Shown piece after piece: positions 16,621 through 25,840 of a stretch of 64,000 bases of DNA. The DNA comes from Bacillus sp. USDA818B3_A. GTDB taxonomy: Bacteria > Bacillota > Bacilli > Bacillales > Cytobacillaceae. Location: NCBI RefSeq assembly GCF_009928415.1, contig NZ_JAABNN010000001.1, positions 395,017 through 459,016 of the forward strand. The letters are read 5' to 3'. Under the pieces are notes generated by a model. It worked only from the letters and a program-made list of their open reading frames with translations, searched no databases and was not told where the DNA came from. How positions within the stretch are numbered: the first letter of the stretch is position 1; the number at the start of each line of letters is the position of its first letter. The position numbers were made by a program, and so were the translations under genes.

Positions 16621-17550
16621 TTATTTATCTGATTGTTTTCCTTCAGCATCACGTTCTACTTCCATTTTAGTTATAGGAAGGTATCCTTGATCTTTTAATA
16701 GATTTTCTTGGATATCATCTGACATCATAAAGTCAAGGAACGCTTTAGCAAGATCTGTTGCTTCACCTTTTGTATAAGAGTGTTGGTATGCCCAAACAGG
16801 GAATTCACCAGCTTGTACGTTTTCTGCAGTTGCTTCTACACCATCAATTGAAAGAGGTGTTACAGTTTCATCAGTAAAGTATGAGAATGCAAGGTAACCG
16901 ACCGCACCATCAGTCTCACTGATAATTTTCTTAACAGTATTTGAAGAATCTTCTGTAATTCCTTCAGCGGGAGTTGCACCATCAAGAGCAAACTTATTGA
17001 AAATGGCACGTGTACCTGAAGAATCAGGACGATTGACAAGAACGATCTTTTGGTCTGCGCCGCCAAGTTCTTTCCAGTTAGTGATTTTACCAGTAAATAC
17101 TTTAATTAAATCTTCCTTGCTAATATCCTTAATACCAACTTTAGGGTTAACAGCTGCGGTCATACCAACAACCGCTACTTTATGATCAACTAGTTGATCA
17201 GCAGGAATTCCTTCCTTTTCCTCAGCAAACACGTCAGAGTTTCCAATCTGTACAGAACCTTCAGCTACTTGTGATAAGCCAGTACCAGATCCGCCCGCCT
17301 GAACTTGAATGTCTACGTTTGGATTTTGAGCCATAAATTCTTCAGCAGCAGCTGCTACTAACGGTTGCATTGCAGATGAACCGGAAATAGATAACGAACC
17401 TGAAAGTTCTTGTTTTTCTTCAGTTTTAGGTGTTTCACTGCCAGCATTGCCTTCTGTTTTCTCATTTGAAGTACCGCCTCCACATGCAGCCATAAATACC
17501 ATTACTGCCGCTAAAAGTGTTAATAGGCTTAAATTTTTCAAACGTTTCAT
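16621..17550 (-). CDS. pstS: Phosphate-binding lipoprotein PstS (solitary copy)
   Basis: A 309-residue phosphate-binding lipoprotein with signal MKRLKNLSLLTLLAAVMVFM and lipobox AAC. The mature protein shows GSSAMQPLVAAAAEEFM, QAGGSGTGLSQVAEG and NRPDSSGTRAIF, the phosphate-contact loops of PstS. The start at 17550 follows GGGGG by 11 bases; an ATG 10 codons earlier has no ribosome site. By eye about five of six mature residues match the operon PstS at 33031. It has no permease genes beside it. A strong Pho box precedes it, so it is probably induced by phosphate starvation. Confidence 0.93.
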   Translation of the reverse strand: MKRLKNLSLLTLLAAVMVFMAACGGGTSNEKTEGNAGSETPKTEEKQELSGSLSISGSSAMQPLVAAAAEEFMAQNPNVDIQVQAGGSGTGLSQVAEGSVQIGNSDVFAEEKEGIPADQLVDHKVAVVGMTAAVNPKVGIKDISKEDLIKVFTGKITNWKELGGADQKIVLVNRPDSSGTRAIFNKFALDGATPAEGITEDSSNTVKKIISETDGAVGYLAFSYFTDETVTPLSIDGVEATAENVQAGEFPVWAYQHSYTKGEATDLAKAFLDFMMSDDIQENLLKDQGYLPITKMEVERDAEGKQSDK

Positions 17551-17633
17551 TTGCTTTTTTTCCCCCTGTTTTTGATTCATACTTTTATATGAATCTATTG
17601 GTTTTCCTTACAGTTATTAATATAGACCATAAG

Positions 17634-17672
17634 TATTAATTCAGTTTGAACTTCATGTAAAGGTTTTGTTAA
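17634..17672 (-). promoter_or_regulatory. Pho box upstream of the solitary pstS
   Basis: On the minus strand TTAACA, TTTACA, TTCAAA and TTAATA repeat with exact 5-base spacers (11-bp period), the arrangement bound by PhoP dimers in Bacillus. A TATATT -10-like element lies a few bases downstream. Confidence 0.82.
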
Positions 17673-17732
17673 AACATGTTTTCTATATAGTAATTTGTTG
17701 TACTAGAATCTTAATCATAGGTTGAATACGGT

Positions 17733-17782
17733 AAAAAAGAGTGAACCTCTATAATACTTAAATACTATAAAGACTCACTCTT
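17733..17782 (-). terminator. Terminator of the RND pump gene
   Basis: Minus-strand AAGAGTGA pairs with TCACTCTT, with more pairing inside the loop, and is followed by TTTTTT. It lies 13 bases past the stop at 17795. Confidence 0.82.
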
Positions 17783-17794
17783 CTATTATATTTA

Positions 17795-20700
17795 TTAGGC
17801 CGATAATCCCTGCTGATGGTTCTCCTCCGAATGTAATGTTCCCCAATATAACCACTGATAGATAATCGGTATGACTAAAAGGCAGATAAGAGTAGAACTA
17901 ATCATTCCACATACGACGACAACACCAAGTGTTTGAGAGATGATTGCGTCTCCTCTTCCTGAGACAGCTAAAGGCATCAAGGTTAAAATCGTCGTTCCCG
18001 CAGTCATCAACACCGGTCTCACCCTTGTAGCCGTTCCAAACAGAATCGCACTATTTGGTTCAAACCCATTTTTTAGATTTCTTTCAATTTTATCCACTAA
18101 CACAATTCCGTTTGTAACGACAATTCCTGTTAACATCAACAATCCAACTAATGCTGCTAGATTCCACTCAAGTCTAAAAATATACATTCCTACAACAGAA
18201 CCAATAAAGGCTAACGGTATACAGATCAAGACTGATAGTGGTGCTCTCCATCCCCTAAAAACAGCACTGATTATCACAAGAACAAGTAAAATGGAGAAAA
18301 ATAAGGCAATCGACATCTCATAAATCATTTGATAAACTTGCTCGGGAGCTCCAGCAAAGGAATATTCGACACCCTCAGGCAATGGAATTTTCTTAAGCTG
18401 CTCTTTAACCAGTTTCGTTACTTGTCCAATATCACTTGAAATGATATTGGCGGTAATCACAGCATATGGCTGTCCATCCTTTTCTTGAATCACAGAGGTA
18501 CCTGCCGGCATTAAAAGAGCGAGCTCATCCAAAGTCACTTTCTGCCCCGTCTTATTAACAAAGACCTCACTTCCAAGCAATGAAAAAATATCCTGTGAGT
18601 TCCCATTCTGCTTATCTGTATGAATGACAACCGGGTAGGTATTTTGATTAATGGAAATTACCCCTTTTGTCCCCTCCGCAGTATATTGCTCAACCCGTTC
18701 TATAACATCATCAAGCTTGATTCCATAGTGTTCGATTGCTTTTCGGTTTAGGGTAATCTCATACTGATTTGAATGGTCATCTACATCAGCCGCCCCCTGT
18801 ACGGATAATCCGGCAACAAGTTTTAACTGGCTGCGGACCGTTTGGGCCATGGTTTCTAGTGTCTGACTATCAGCTCCAGACAGATTAATTTTTAACTGGG
18901 AATCGTCCCCGGCTATGTTTTGATTGGATACTGTGAAAACTGCTTTACTAGACAACGAATTTAATTGCTCCTGCAAACTGTTAATAAAAACATTTACGTC
19001 CGTACCTTCCTTAATCATTACAGACAAATTGGCGATGTTTGGTTTCTGAAGCCATCCGCCTCCCGCATCAAATACATCATCAGATTGTGGCTGAAAAGAA
19101 GAACCCAGCCCTGAAGAAAAGGATTTCACTTTCAGATTAGTTTCAAGAAGAGATTCAATCCTTTTCACCTCAGCGTCGACTTCTGTTAATGAAGTATTTT
19201 GCGGCATCTGCACTTGTATACCGATTTGCCCTGTATTACTTGCTACTGGTAAAAAATTCACCGGAAGAAAGGCAGCGCCCGCTGAAGCAATTGCTAGCAA
19301 GGCAAGACAAACTGAAACAACTAATTTCTTGCGCTTAAACGCCCAGGCTATGATATTATGGGATACTTGCTCAAAATCATCATCACTTGATATCGGTTTT
19401 CCCCTCCAAACCATGTTGTAAAGAACGGGAACAACTAAGATAGAAACAATTAATGAAATGGCTAAGGCGATCACCACTGACCAGGCAAATCCTGAAAATG
19501 CTGAACTCACCAATCCTCCGATTAGTGCTATTGGAACGTAAACAGCAACTGTAGTGGCAGTGGACGAAACGATAGCTGGTATCATTTCACATATAGCAGT
19601 TGCCAGCAATTGAACGCTGGTATTCCCTTTCGCCTCATTGACTCTCCGGTTCATATTATCGAGGATAACAATGGAGTCATCTACTACTCTTCCCATGGCG
19701 ACGATTAGTCCTGAAACGGTAAGAAGATTGAGGCTGATTCCCATTGTCTTTAACAAACCTGTTGTAGCTAATAGGCAGATTGGCAGCGAAATCGCTATTA
19801 AAAAGGTGGATCGAACCTTACGAAAAAACAGAAACACACATATCATTGAAAAGAAGCATCCTAATAGTCCTTCTGTTATAAGACCCTTTAATGATGCATT
19901 AACCTGTGCGCCTTGATCAAATTGGATGGAGGCTTGAATATCTTTATTTTTCAACGCAGGTATGTCTTTCATTGTAGTTTTTATCCGTTTAGAGACATCA
20001 GTAATATTGGATGAAGGAGTCTTTAATACATCCAAAAGAACACTTGGTTTCCCGTCCGTCCTAGATATGGTTTCAAGGTTTACAATTGAGTTTGAGATGT
20101 CTGCCACATTAGCAAGAGGAATGGTTTTCCCTGCTCCATTATTAATGGGAAGCTGCAAAAGGTCTTGTTGGTTAAATCCCCAGCCCGTAACCTGAACAGG
20201 AATCGATACCTGATTATTAGATACCTTTCCCTCTATTCCCGTTGTGTAGTTTTCTGCTAGTGAGCGTTTTACATCATTAACCGTAAATCCGGCTTTTTTT
20301 AAATCCTCGAGTCTAAGTTTTACTGCATATCCAGCTGTCCCACCACCGGAAACCCGTACATCCTTTACCCCTGGAACGGTTTTTAATCGATTAACAAAAT
20401 CTTCTTGGATGGCCGTACGAAGTGTATTTTCTGTAATATTGGCAGAAGAACCCATCAGACTCATGCGAATAATCGGCATGGAGTGGGTACTAAGACGTGT
20501 GACTAATGGTTTTTCAGCCCCTGCTGGAAGTTGAATTGACTCTATGGCTTTGGAAACCTGCTCCTCGGCTTGTTTCATGTCATAACTCATGGGAAAATTT
20601 AAACTGATCAATGCCCCGCCATTAAAAGAGTTAGTTTCGACATCCTTAAGACCTTCCACTACCCGAACGGTTTGCTGGATTGGCCCTGTAATTTGGGCTT

Positions 20701-20881
20701 TTACCTGTTCCGCCTGATAATTATCAGCCCGCACAGTTACCGATAAGGTGGAATTATTAATTTCCGGTAGATAATCCCGCTGGATCTGCCATGCAGACAT
20801 ACCACCCCATACAAGAATGAGACCAATTAAGGTTACAATCAAAATCGCACGCTTCAATGATTCATTTATCAATCGTTTCAT
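17795..20881 (-). CDS. swrC: RND-family efflux transporter, SwrC/YerP-like
   Basis: A 1028-residue RND transporter of the AcrB superfamily. It has an N-terminal membrane segment (residues 10-28) and two large extracytoplasmic domains (about 30-330 and 550-850). The two membrane bundles show GRVVDDSIVILDN and MLTGIVVTNGIVLVDKIERN, the conserved proton-relay helices. The family segment RVSGGGTAGYAVKLRL is also present. Gram-positive members such as B. subtilis SwrC export surfactin-like lipopeptides and other amphiphiles. The ribosome site (GGAT) is weak. It forms a single-gene transcript. Confidence 0.85.
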   Translation of the reverse strand: MKRLINESLKRAILIVTLIGLILVWGGMSAWQIQRDYLPEINNSTLSVTVRADNYQAEQVKAQITGPIQQTVRVVEGLKDVETNSFNGGALISLNFPMSYDMKQAEEQVSKAIESIQLPAGAEKPLVTRLSTHSMPIIRMSLMGSSANITENTLRTAIQEDFVNRLKTVPGVKDVRVSGGGTAGYAVKLRLEDLKKAGFTVNDVKRSLAENYTTGIEGKVSNNQVSIPVQVTGWGFNQQDLLQLPINNGAGKTIPLANVADISNSIVNLETISRTDGKPSVLLDVLKTPSSNITDVSKRIKTTMKDIPALKNKDIQASIQFDQGAQVNASLKGLITEGLLGCFFSMICVFLFFRKVRSTFLIAISLPICLLATTGLLKTMGISLNLLTVSGLIVAMGRVVDDSIVILDNMNRRVNEAKGNTSVQLLATAICEMIPAIVSSTATTVAVYVPIALIGGLVSSAFSGFAWSVVIALAISLIVSILVVPVLYNMVWRGKPISSDDDFEQVSHNIIAWAFKRKKLVVSVCLALLAIASAGAAFLPVNFLPVASNTGQIGIQVQMPQNTSLTEVDAEVKRIESLLETNLKVKSFSSGLGSSFQPQSDDVFDAGGGWLQKPNIANLSVMIKEGTDVNVFINSLQEQLNSLSSKAVFTVSNQNIAGDDSQLKINLSGADSQTLETMAQTVRSQLKLVAGLSVQGAADVDDHSNQYEITLNRKAIEHYGIKLDDVIERVEQYTAEGTKGVISINQNTYPVVIHTDKQNGNSQDIFSLLGSEVFVNKTGQKVTLDELALLMPAGTSVIQEKDGQPYAVITANIISSDIGQVTKLVKEQLKKIPLPEGVEYSFAGAPEQVYQMIYEMSIALFFSILLVLVIISAVFRGWRAPLSVLICIPLAFIGSVVGMYIFRLEWNLAALVGLLMLTGIVVTNGIVLVDKIERNLKNGFEPNSAILFGTATRVRPVLMTAGTTILTLMPLAVSGRGDAIISQTLGVVVVCGMISSTLICLLVIPIIYQWLYWGTLHSEENHQQGLSA

Positions 20882-21038
20882 ATCAATTTATCCAGGCAAA
20901 ATAACACCCGAAAACGTTCCCCCCTCTTTATGTATTAAATGTTAAGAATCTCTAGGTTTTGATGGTGCCATTGGTGAATAGTTTCATAAGTAACTACCAA
21001 CTACCAAAATTGGATAGTAAAATTCTGTAGGTTTTAAC

Positions 21039-21070
21039 AAAAATAGCTATCCCCTCGGATAGCTATTTTT
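21039..21070. terminator. Strong hairpin terminator between the RND pump and phosphoesterase genes
   Basis: AAAAATAGCTATCC and GGATAGCTATTTTT pair perfectly over a 4-base loop, with T-runs in both directions. It ends the phosphoesterase transcript coming from the minus strand. Confidence 0.88.
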
Positions 21071-21123
21071 GTGTTTCTACATCCCTTTACAGCAATCCCT
21101 ATTAAAATAGTTGATTAAATCTA

Positions 21124-23877
21124 TTAATCATTATCAGCAGGAGATGGAGCAAAGCTTTCAGGCTGCTTTTCTACCTCTTCAGGTGCATGAACCTTTTTCT
21201 CACCTGGATATGGCTTATCAAAGCCTTTTGTCGCATACCAAACCGCATGATTAAGCATATTAGCGTTGGTCTCATCCGGTGACGCGTTTCTTCCTACTAA
21301 CTTTTCTTTGTTCTTGTTGGACCACTCTGTCCATTTTTTCGAAAGTTCCTGCGCCTCTGGTGTGATCTTATCTGTGTTTGCTAGAGCCGCAGTATTTGCA
21401 TTTGGCTGACCGTTTAAGGTGTCTAGCGGAATTTGGTTCTGTTCTACCTCAAATGGAGTAAAGTCTGGCTCATTTGTAAAGATTTCACTCATTGGTTCCG
21501 CAGCCGCATCGTTCTGGTTCATAGGCTGAAGTCCCAAAATTTGTTCAATACTGCGAACCATGTTAATAACTGTCCAATAGTGGCTGTTAGTCACGCCTTT
21601 TTTCACCCATGGACTGATGACAAACGCAGGTTCCCGGTGACCATCGACGTGGTCAAGACCATTTTGGGCATCATCTTCGGTAACGATGATAACAGAATCT
21701 TTCCAATATTTACTGTGGGAAATTAAATCGACAACTTTACCAACAGCCAAATCATTGTCCGCTACCATTGCCTGTGGTGTAGGAGACCCTGTAGCAGTAC
21801 CGTTTGTGTGGTCATTTGTAATCCACAACGTGTTTAATTGCGGTAAATCATCATTCTTTACATGTTGTTCAAACTGACGCTTGAAAATTTCAAAACGATA
21901 CTGGTCTGGAATGCCCATATCGAATGTTGGGAACGGCTTATGTGTAATTGGTCCAAGCGACGGAATATCATATTTCGCCTCGTAGTTACCAATTGGAACA
22001 TGTAACTCGCCTTGCTTTTGTCCAGAAAGGATTAAGTAATCATTATACCAATCAGTCCAAGTTCCGCGCGGTGCTGAACCGGTAAAATCAGTGGTGTCTT
22101 CGCCAAAGTTTTCTACGGATACACCTTGTTTAATCGCTTGATCCCATAAATGTCCGGTAGGTGCATAGGCCATTGGATCTCCAGCTCCGCCAGGATAGCT
22201 TCGGACGTTCGCTGCATCTGTTTCTTTATCTTCATAATCTGTATTCGTACCCTGCATTACCCATTGGTGTCCGCTGGCAGACTGAATACCGGAAACATAG
22301 AAATTATCTAAAAGCGGATACGTTTCAGCAAATTTATGGAAGTTTGGTGTCACAGCTTTTGGGAACTGCGTTAATGCCACTTCACCATTGCCCTTTCCTA
22401 GGTCGCCAAGTACTTGGTCATACGTACGGTTTTCTTTAATAATGTAGAATACGTGCTTAATTGTAGATGGCTCACCGATACGCTCTGGCATAGCAACTGG
22501 TTTCTTGTTGTTCCGAGGCTCCGCATTTCGGTTCTTTATGCCATACCAGTTGTTGTTTGAATATACTTGCTTTGTTCCTTTAACAAGGTCTTCCGTTGAA
22601 GGGAATGGAATCAATGATAACGATCCAACCTGAGCGTATGAAGAGTGTCCATTTACTTTGACCCCTTGAATCGTTAAATCACGAGTCGGACCTTGTGAAC
22701 CAATACCATCAGCATTTACTACTACTAAATTTTTATTTTCATTGTCTACTGCAATATCAACAGGGAACCAAGCAGTTGGCAGGAGACCTTGCAACTCAGG
22801 TGTCTTTTCAGGGCCTTGCCAATCATAAACCGCAATCGCGTTATCACGGCCAAGGCTGACCATTAATTTATTATCAACTACCTTTACTGCGTTTGGTGCA
22901 GCACCTTTATGCGCATCTGGATATGGTTCAATGTCAATCGTTTGTACAACTGTATTGGTTTTTGAGTCGATAACAGAAACCGTGTCACTATTTGTATTTG
23001 TTACAAATATGTATTGGCCTGACTGCGTCATTCGCTCTGGCTGTACGCCAACCTCAATCGTTTTAGTAACTGTGTTACTAGTAAGGTCAATAACAGATAC
23101 AGTTCCTGTAGATGTAGCACCTGTTTTTGGATCAACAACCACTTGAGTTCCAGAAGAGTCTACAGTTGTATCTCCAGCCTTCGGTTTTCTTCCACCCTGG
23201 TTGGTAACGTAAGCTGTATTTCCATCTACTAAAATACTTGTTGGAGCATTATCCACTGCAATTTTGGCTGTTACAGCACCAGTTTGTGGATCCATGACTC
23301 CTAGGCTGTTGTCACGATTAAGTGCAACTAAAAGCTGGCCTTGTGGTCCGACCGCTAGATCGAGCGGGTTGATATTTCCTCCTACAGCTGGATTTGGAAG
23401 AGTATAAGTCTTTTGGATGACAGGAGTTCCATCTGCACCAACAGACATAACCACAACCTTACCTTTGCCGCCTGAAGATCCGGTAGCATATAGCTGATTT
23501 CCGTCCTTCGAATAAGCTAATCCCCACATACTAGAAAGTCCTAAAGATAAATCTTTGACAGTCAATTTCCCTGTTGCAAGATCAACAACATTGATCCCTT
23601 TGCCGCCGTAATTGTTTCGGCCAACGATGGTTACAGCTGTTTTCCCATTAGGATTAACTGCAACAGTAATCGGATTACCGCCAAATTCAATTTGCTTCCC
23701 AGCAGGTGTAATCAATTGGTTCACAGGTGTTTGTACGGAACCATCAGCTTGATTACCTACCAAATTACTTCCAAACCCACTTTCTTGGGCAGCATATGCC
23801 CCGGCTGAACCCAATAGCATAGTACTTAAAGTAAGTCCAGCAATCAGCTTTTTCTTTTTTCTAAGCTTTTTTAACAT
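21124..23877 (-). CDS. Secreted YncE-type propeller / phosphoesterase fusion
   Basis: A 917-residue exported protein. A Sec signal peptide is followed by the signal-peptidase site GAYAAQ (residues 25-30). Residues about 60-420 form a YncE-like beta-propeller of VIDLTSNTV / VIDSKTNTV repeats. Residues about 475-790 form an alkaline-phosphatase-superfamily phosphoesterase domain (PF04185 type: HVFYIIKENRTYDQVLGDLG, SGHQWVMQG, VIIVTEDDAQNGLDHVDGHR). The Pho box upstream and neighbouring phosphatases suggest it releases phosphate from extracellular esters. Substrate unknown. Domain calls are firm. Confidence 0.88.
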   Translation of the reverse strand: MLKKLRKKKKLIAGLTLSTMLLGSAGAYAAQESGFGSNLVGNQADGSVQTPVNQLITPAGKQIEFGGNPITVAVNPNGKTAVTIVGRNNYGGKGINVVDLATGKLTVKDLSLGLSSMWGLAYSKDGNQLYATGSSGGKGKVVVMSVGADGTPVIQKTYTLPNPAVGGNINPLDLAVGPQGQLLVALNRDNSLGVMDPQTGAVTAKIAVDNAPTSILVDGNTAYVTNQGGRKPKAGDTTVDSSGTQVVVDPKTGATSTGTVSVIDLTSNTVTKTIEVGVQPERMTQSGQYIFVTNTNSDTVSVIDSKTNTVVQTIDIEPYPDAHKGAAPNAVKVVDNKLMVSLGRDNAIAVYDWQGPEKTPELQGLLPTAWFPVDIAVDNENKNLVVVNADGIGSQGPTRDLTIQGVKVNGHSSYAQVGSLSLIPFPSTEDLVKGTKQVYSNNNWYGIKNRNAEPRNNKKPVAMPERIGEPSTIKHVFYIIKENRTYDQVLGDLGKGNGEVALTQFPKAVTPNFHKFAETYPLLDNFYVSGIQSASGHQWVMQGTNTDYEDKETDAANVRSYPGGAGDPMAYAPTGHLWDQAIKQGVSVENFGEDTTDFTGSAPRGTWTDWYNDYLILSGQKQGELHVPIGNYEAKYDIPSLGPITHKPFPTFDMGIPDQYRFEIFKRQFEQHVKNDDLPQLNTLWITNDHTNGTATGSPTPQAMVADNDLAVGKVVDLISHSKYWKDSVIIVTEDDAQNGLDHVDGHREPAFVISPWVKKGVTNSHYWTVINMVRSIEQILGLQPMNQNDAAAEPMSEIFTNEPDFTPFEVEQNQIPLDTLNGQPNANTAALANTDKITPEAQELSKKWTEWSNKNKEKLVGRNASPDETNANMLNHAVWYATKGFDKPYPGEKKVHAPEEVEKQPESFAPSPADND

Positions 23878-23934
23878 ACCTCTTCTCCCCTTTCTTTAGT
23901 ACAAATAGAGAATACTCCTCTTTTATTAATCTCT

Positions 23935-23973
23935 TCTTGAATTCGTGTAAATCTCTAATGAGATATGTGTAAA
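23935..23973 (-). promoter_or_regulatory. Pho box upstream of the phosphoesterase gene
   Basis: On the minus strand TTTACA, CTCATT, TTTACA and TCAAGA follow an exact 11-bp period. Two repeats match the PhoP consensus fully and two are degenerate. It lies 58-96 bases upstream of the start codon. Confidence 0.75.
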
Positions 23974-24163
23974 ATATAAATAAATAAAATTCTAGCTTTT
24001 TATCTACTACTATTAGACTATAGTTTTCAATTAATTCTATCTTTTACATTATTTACATTTCCCTCAACATGATTAATAATTTTTTAACACTTGCTTCATC
24101 TCCTCTTAAAATAAGGTCCGTATAATGATGAATGAAATCATTATTAATTAGGAGGTTGCTAAA

Positions 24164-24346
24164 ATGTTCTTACAAAAGTTGGCGCAAGGTGGATTGGTTA
24201 CCATTGACTATTATAAAAATGGAGTTTTAAAGACACTAAAAGGAAGTGTATATTGTCTAAATCTTAAGGAGCAATTACTTTCTTTAAAAGATGAAAAACA
24301 AGTAATGCATTCCATCCGATTATCGGGCATTAAACAAATACACTAA
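24164..24346 (+). CDS. Small YolD-like protein
   Basis: A 60-residue protein (VTIDYYKNGVLKTLKGSVYC, HSIRLSGIKQI) resembling the beta-rich domain of YolD-like proteins common in Bacillus, but without their longer N-terminus. The start is well supported by TAGGAGG 9 bases upstream, and a terminator follows. Function unknown. The family link is by pattern only. Confidence 0.65.
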   Translation: MFLQKLAQGGLVTIDYYKNGVLKTLKGSVYCLNLKEQLLSLKDEKQVMHSIRLSGIKQIH

Positions 24347-24355
24347 CTTTCCCTA

Positions 24356-24382
24356 TGACCTTTCCATTAAGGTTATTTTTTT
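24356..24382 (+). terminator. Terminator of the YolD-like gene
   Basis: TGACCTT pairs with AAGGTTA and is followed by seven T. Confidence 0.75.
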
Positions 24383-24384
24383 AC

Positions 24385-24416
24385 AAAAAAAAGAACCCGA
24401 TTTTTTCAATCGAGTT
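24385..24416 (-). terminator. Terminator of the multicopper oxidase gene
   Basis: Minus-strand AACTCGATT pairs with AATCGGGTT (one wobble) and is followed by a run of T. Confidence 0.75.
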
Positions 24417-24438
24417 TTTTTACATGACTTTTATTTAA

Positions 24439-25743
24439 TTAGCTTGGATCCCCGGATTGTAACGCTTGATCCATGATATCGATCTTTTGTTCAAGATCAT
24501 TGATTGATTTCTCTAAAGCTTCACGATTTGGCGAATTATTTAATTGCTTGCTAACAACAGAAGCGGCGTTGTCAAGGGCTGTCCACTCTTCAAAGTGAGC
24601 ATCGGATGAAATACTATAAAAATCTTGTATTCCTTGGACAATATCCTTAATTTCTGGTTTCATCGCATCATATTTCTTTTCAAATTGATATTCTTTCAAC
24701 AATGCAAAATGGTGTCTTACATCGCTTACTGGATTCATATTTCTATGATTCATTTTGTCATGGTATTCATCGTAGACCATCATCATATGCATTCCATGTG
24801 TATCATGCGGACCCATATGGCAATGGATTGGCCATATACCAGGATTATCAGCTTTTAATAATAAATCGTATTTTTCACCAGGCCCGATGGTAATCGAATC
24901 TTTAGTCATTGGATTGGAGATATCCCTTCCATCTGAAGCAACCACTTGAAAATGATGACCATGGGTATGGAAGGTATGGACTTCTGAACCTGCATTGATT
25001 AGCCTGATCAGATAGGTACCACCTTCTTTCACATGGAGAGGTGGTATTTCCGGATCCATTTTACCATTTATCGTGTAATATTTAGCTTTCCGTTCGGTAG
25101 TATCATAGTCCCCAGCAGCTGTACCAACATATTGATTAGCTTCGGTTCCTTCAGACAAGCTTAATAGCGGGTCTCTTTCTGCTAGGAGCAGTGTAAACTC
25201 CCCATCTGTTTTATATTTTGGTTGTTTTGGCTCCACAATAAAAGCCCCATATAAGCCCATTTCCGGATGCCTGTCCGGTTCCACATGACAGTGATAATAA
25301 TAGGTACCAGCATGTTTTGCATCAAATTCGTATGTAAATGTTTCTCCCTTCATGGTTGGATGTTGGCTTATATCAGGTGTCCCATCTCCTGCAAAACTGT
25401 TGTCAATCCCATGGAAATGAATGGTATGCATTTCTTTTTGTTGATTATGGAACACGACCTTTACGTGATCCCCCTCTTTGACCCGGATTTCAGGACCTGG
25501 GACACTAGGAGGAGATGCCAGGGCATTTTTTTGGGGATCCCATAAACCAAATCCCCAGGAATAAAGTGTGGTACCTTGGGACACTTCCTGTTCCATATCT
25601 GCTGCATATAAATGAAACACCTTTGTTTCCCCTTTAGTTGATGGGACGGAAGCGGCCTTTAATTTCCCCCCTAGGATAAAAAAGGCTATTGCAGCAAGAC
25701 AGCAAAATAAAGAAAAAAACATAATCATAGATCGTTTCTTCAT
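24439..25743 (-). CDS. Exported multicopper oxidase
   Basis: A 434-residue multicopper oxidase with an N-terminal membrane or signal segment (MIMFFSLFCCLAAIAFFILG). Copper-ligand motifs are HTIHFHGID, YYHCHVEPDRHPEMG, HTFHTHGHHFQ and IHCHMGPHDTHGMHMMMV. From about residue 335 a helical C-terminal extension (ALEKSINDLEQKIDIMDQAL) follows the cupredoxin part. The start at 25743 follows AAGGAG by 8 bases; the longer frame does not. It should oxidise copper, manganese or phenolics outside the membrane. It lies between two phosphatase genes, but I see no Pho box before it. Confidence 0.85.
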   Translation of the reverse strand: MKKRSMIMFFSLFCCLAAIAFFILGGKLKAASVPSTKGETKVFHLYAADMEQEVSQGTTLYSWGFGLWDPQKNALASPPSVPGPEIRVKEGDHVKVVFHNQQKEMHTIHFHGIDNSFAGDGTPDISQHPTMKGETFTYEFDAKHAGTYYYHCHVEPDRHPEMGLYGAFIVEPKQPKYKTDGEFTLLLAERDPLLSLSEGTEANQYVGTAAGDYDTTERKAKYYTINGKMDPEIPPLHVKEGGTYLIRLINAGSEVHTFHTHGHHFQVVASDGRDISNPMTKDSITIGPGEKYDLLLKADNPGIWPIHCHMGPHDTHGMHMMMVYDEYHDKMNHRNMNPVSDVRHHFALLKEYQFEKKYDAMKPEIKDIVQGIQDFYSISSDAHFEEWTALDNAASVVSKQLNNSPNREALEKSINDLEQKIDIMDQALQSGDPS

Positions 25744-25796
25744 GTAAACACTCCTTGATGATAGTATATGTTGGAAAGTCCATGCCATTCAATCAT

Positions 25797-25827
25797 AAAC
25801 TCCGGTAACCATTGATTACCGGAGTTT
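25797..25827 (-). terminator. phoX terminator hairpin
   Basis: AAACTCCGGTAA pairs perfectly with TTACCGGAGTTT. It lies 13 bases beyond the phoX stop. The T-run after it is short. Confidence 0.65.
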
Positions 25828-25840
25828 ACCTGTAAAATGT

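Noticed and set aside
20882..20990. Short leader peptide before the RND pump (GTG after AGGGGGGAACG)
   Set aside because: It would be only nine codons with poor spacing. It overlaps the pump start in an interesting way but cannot be supported.
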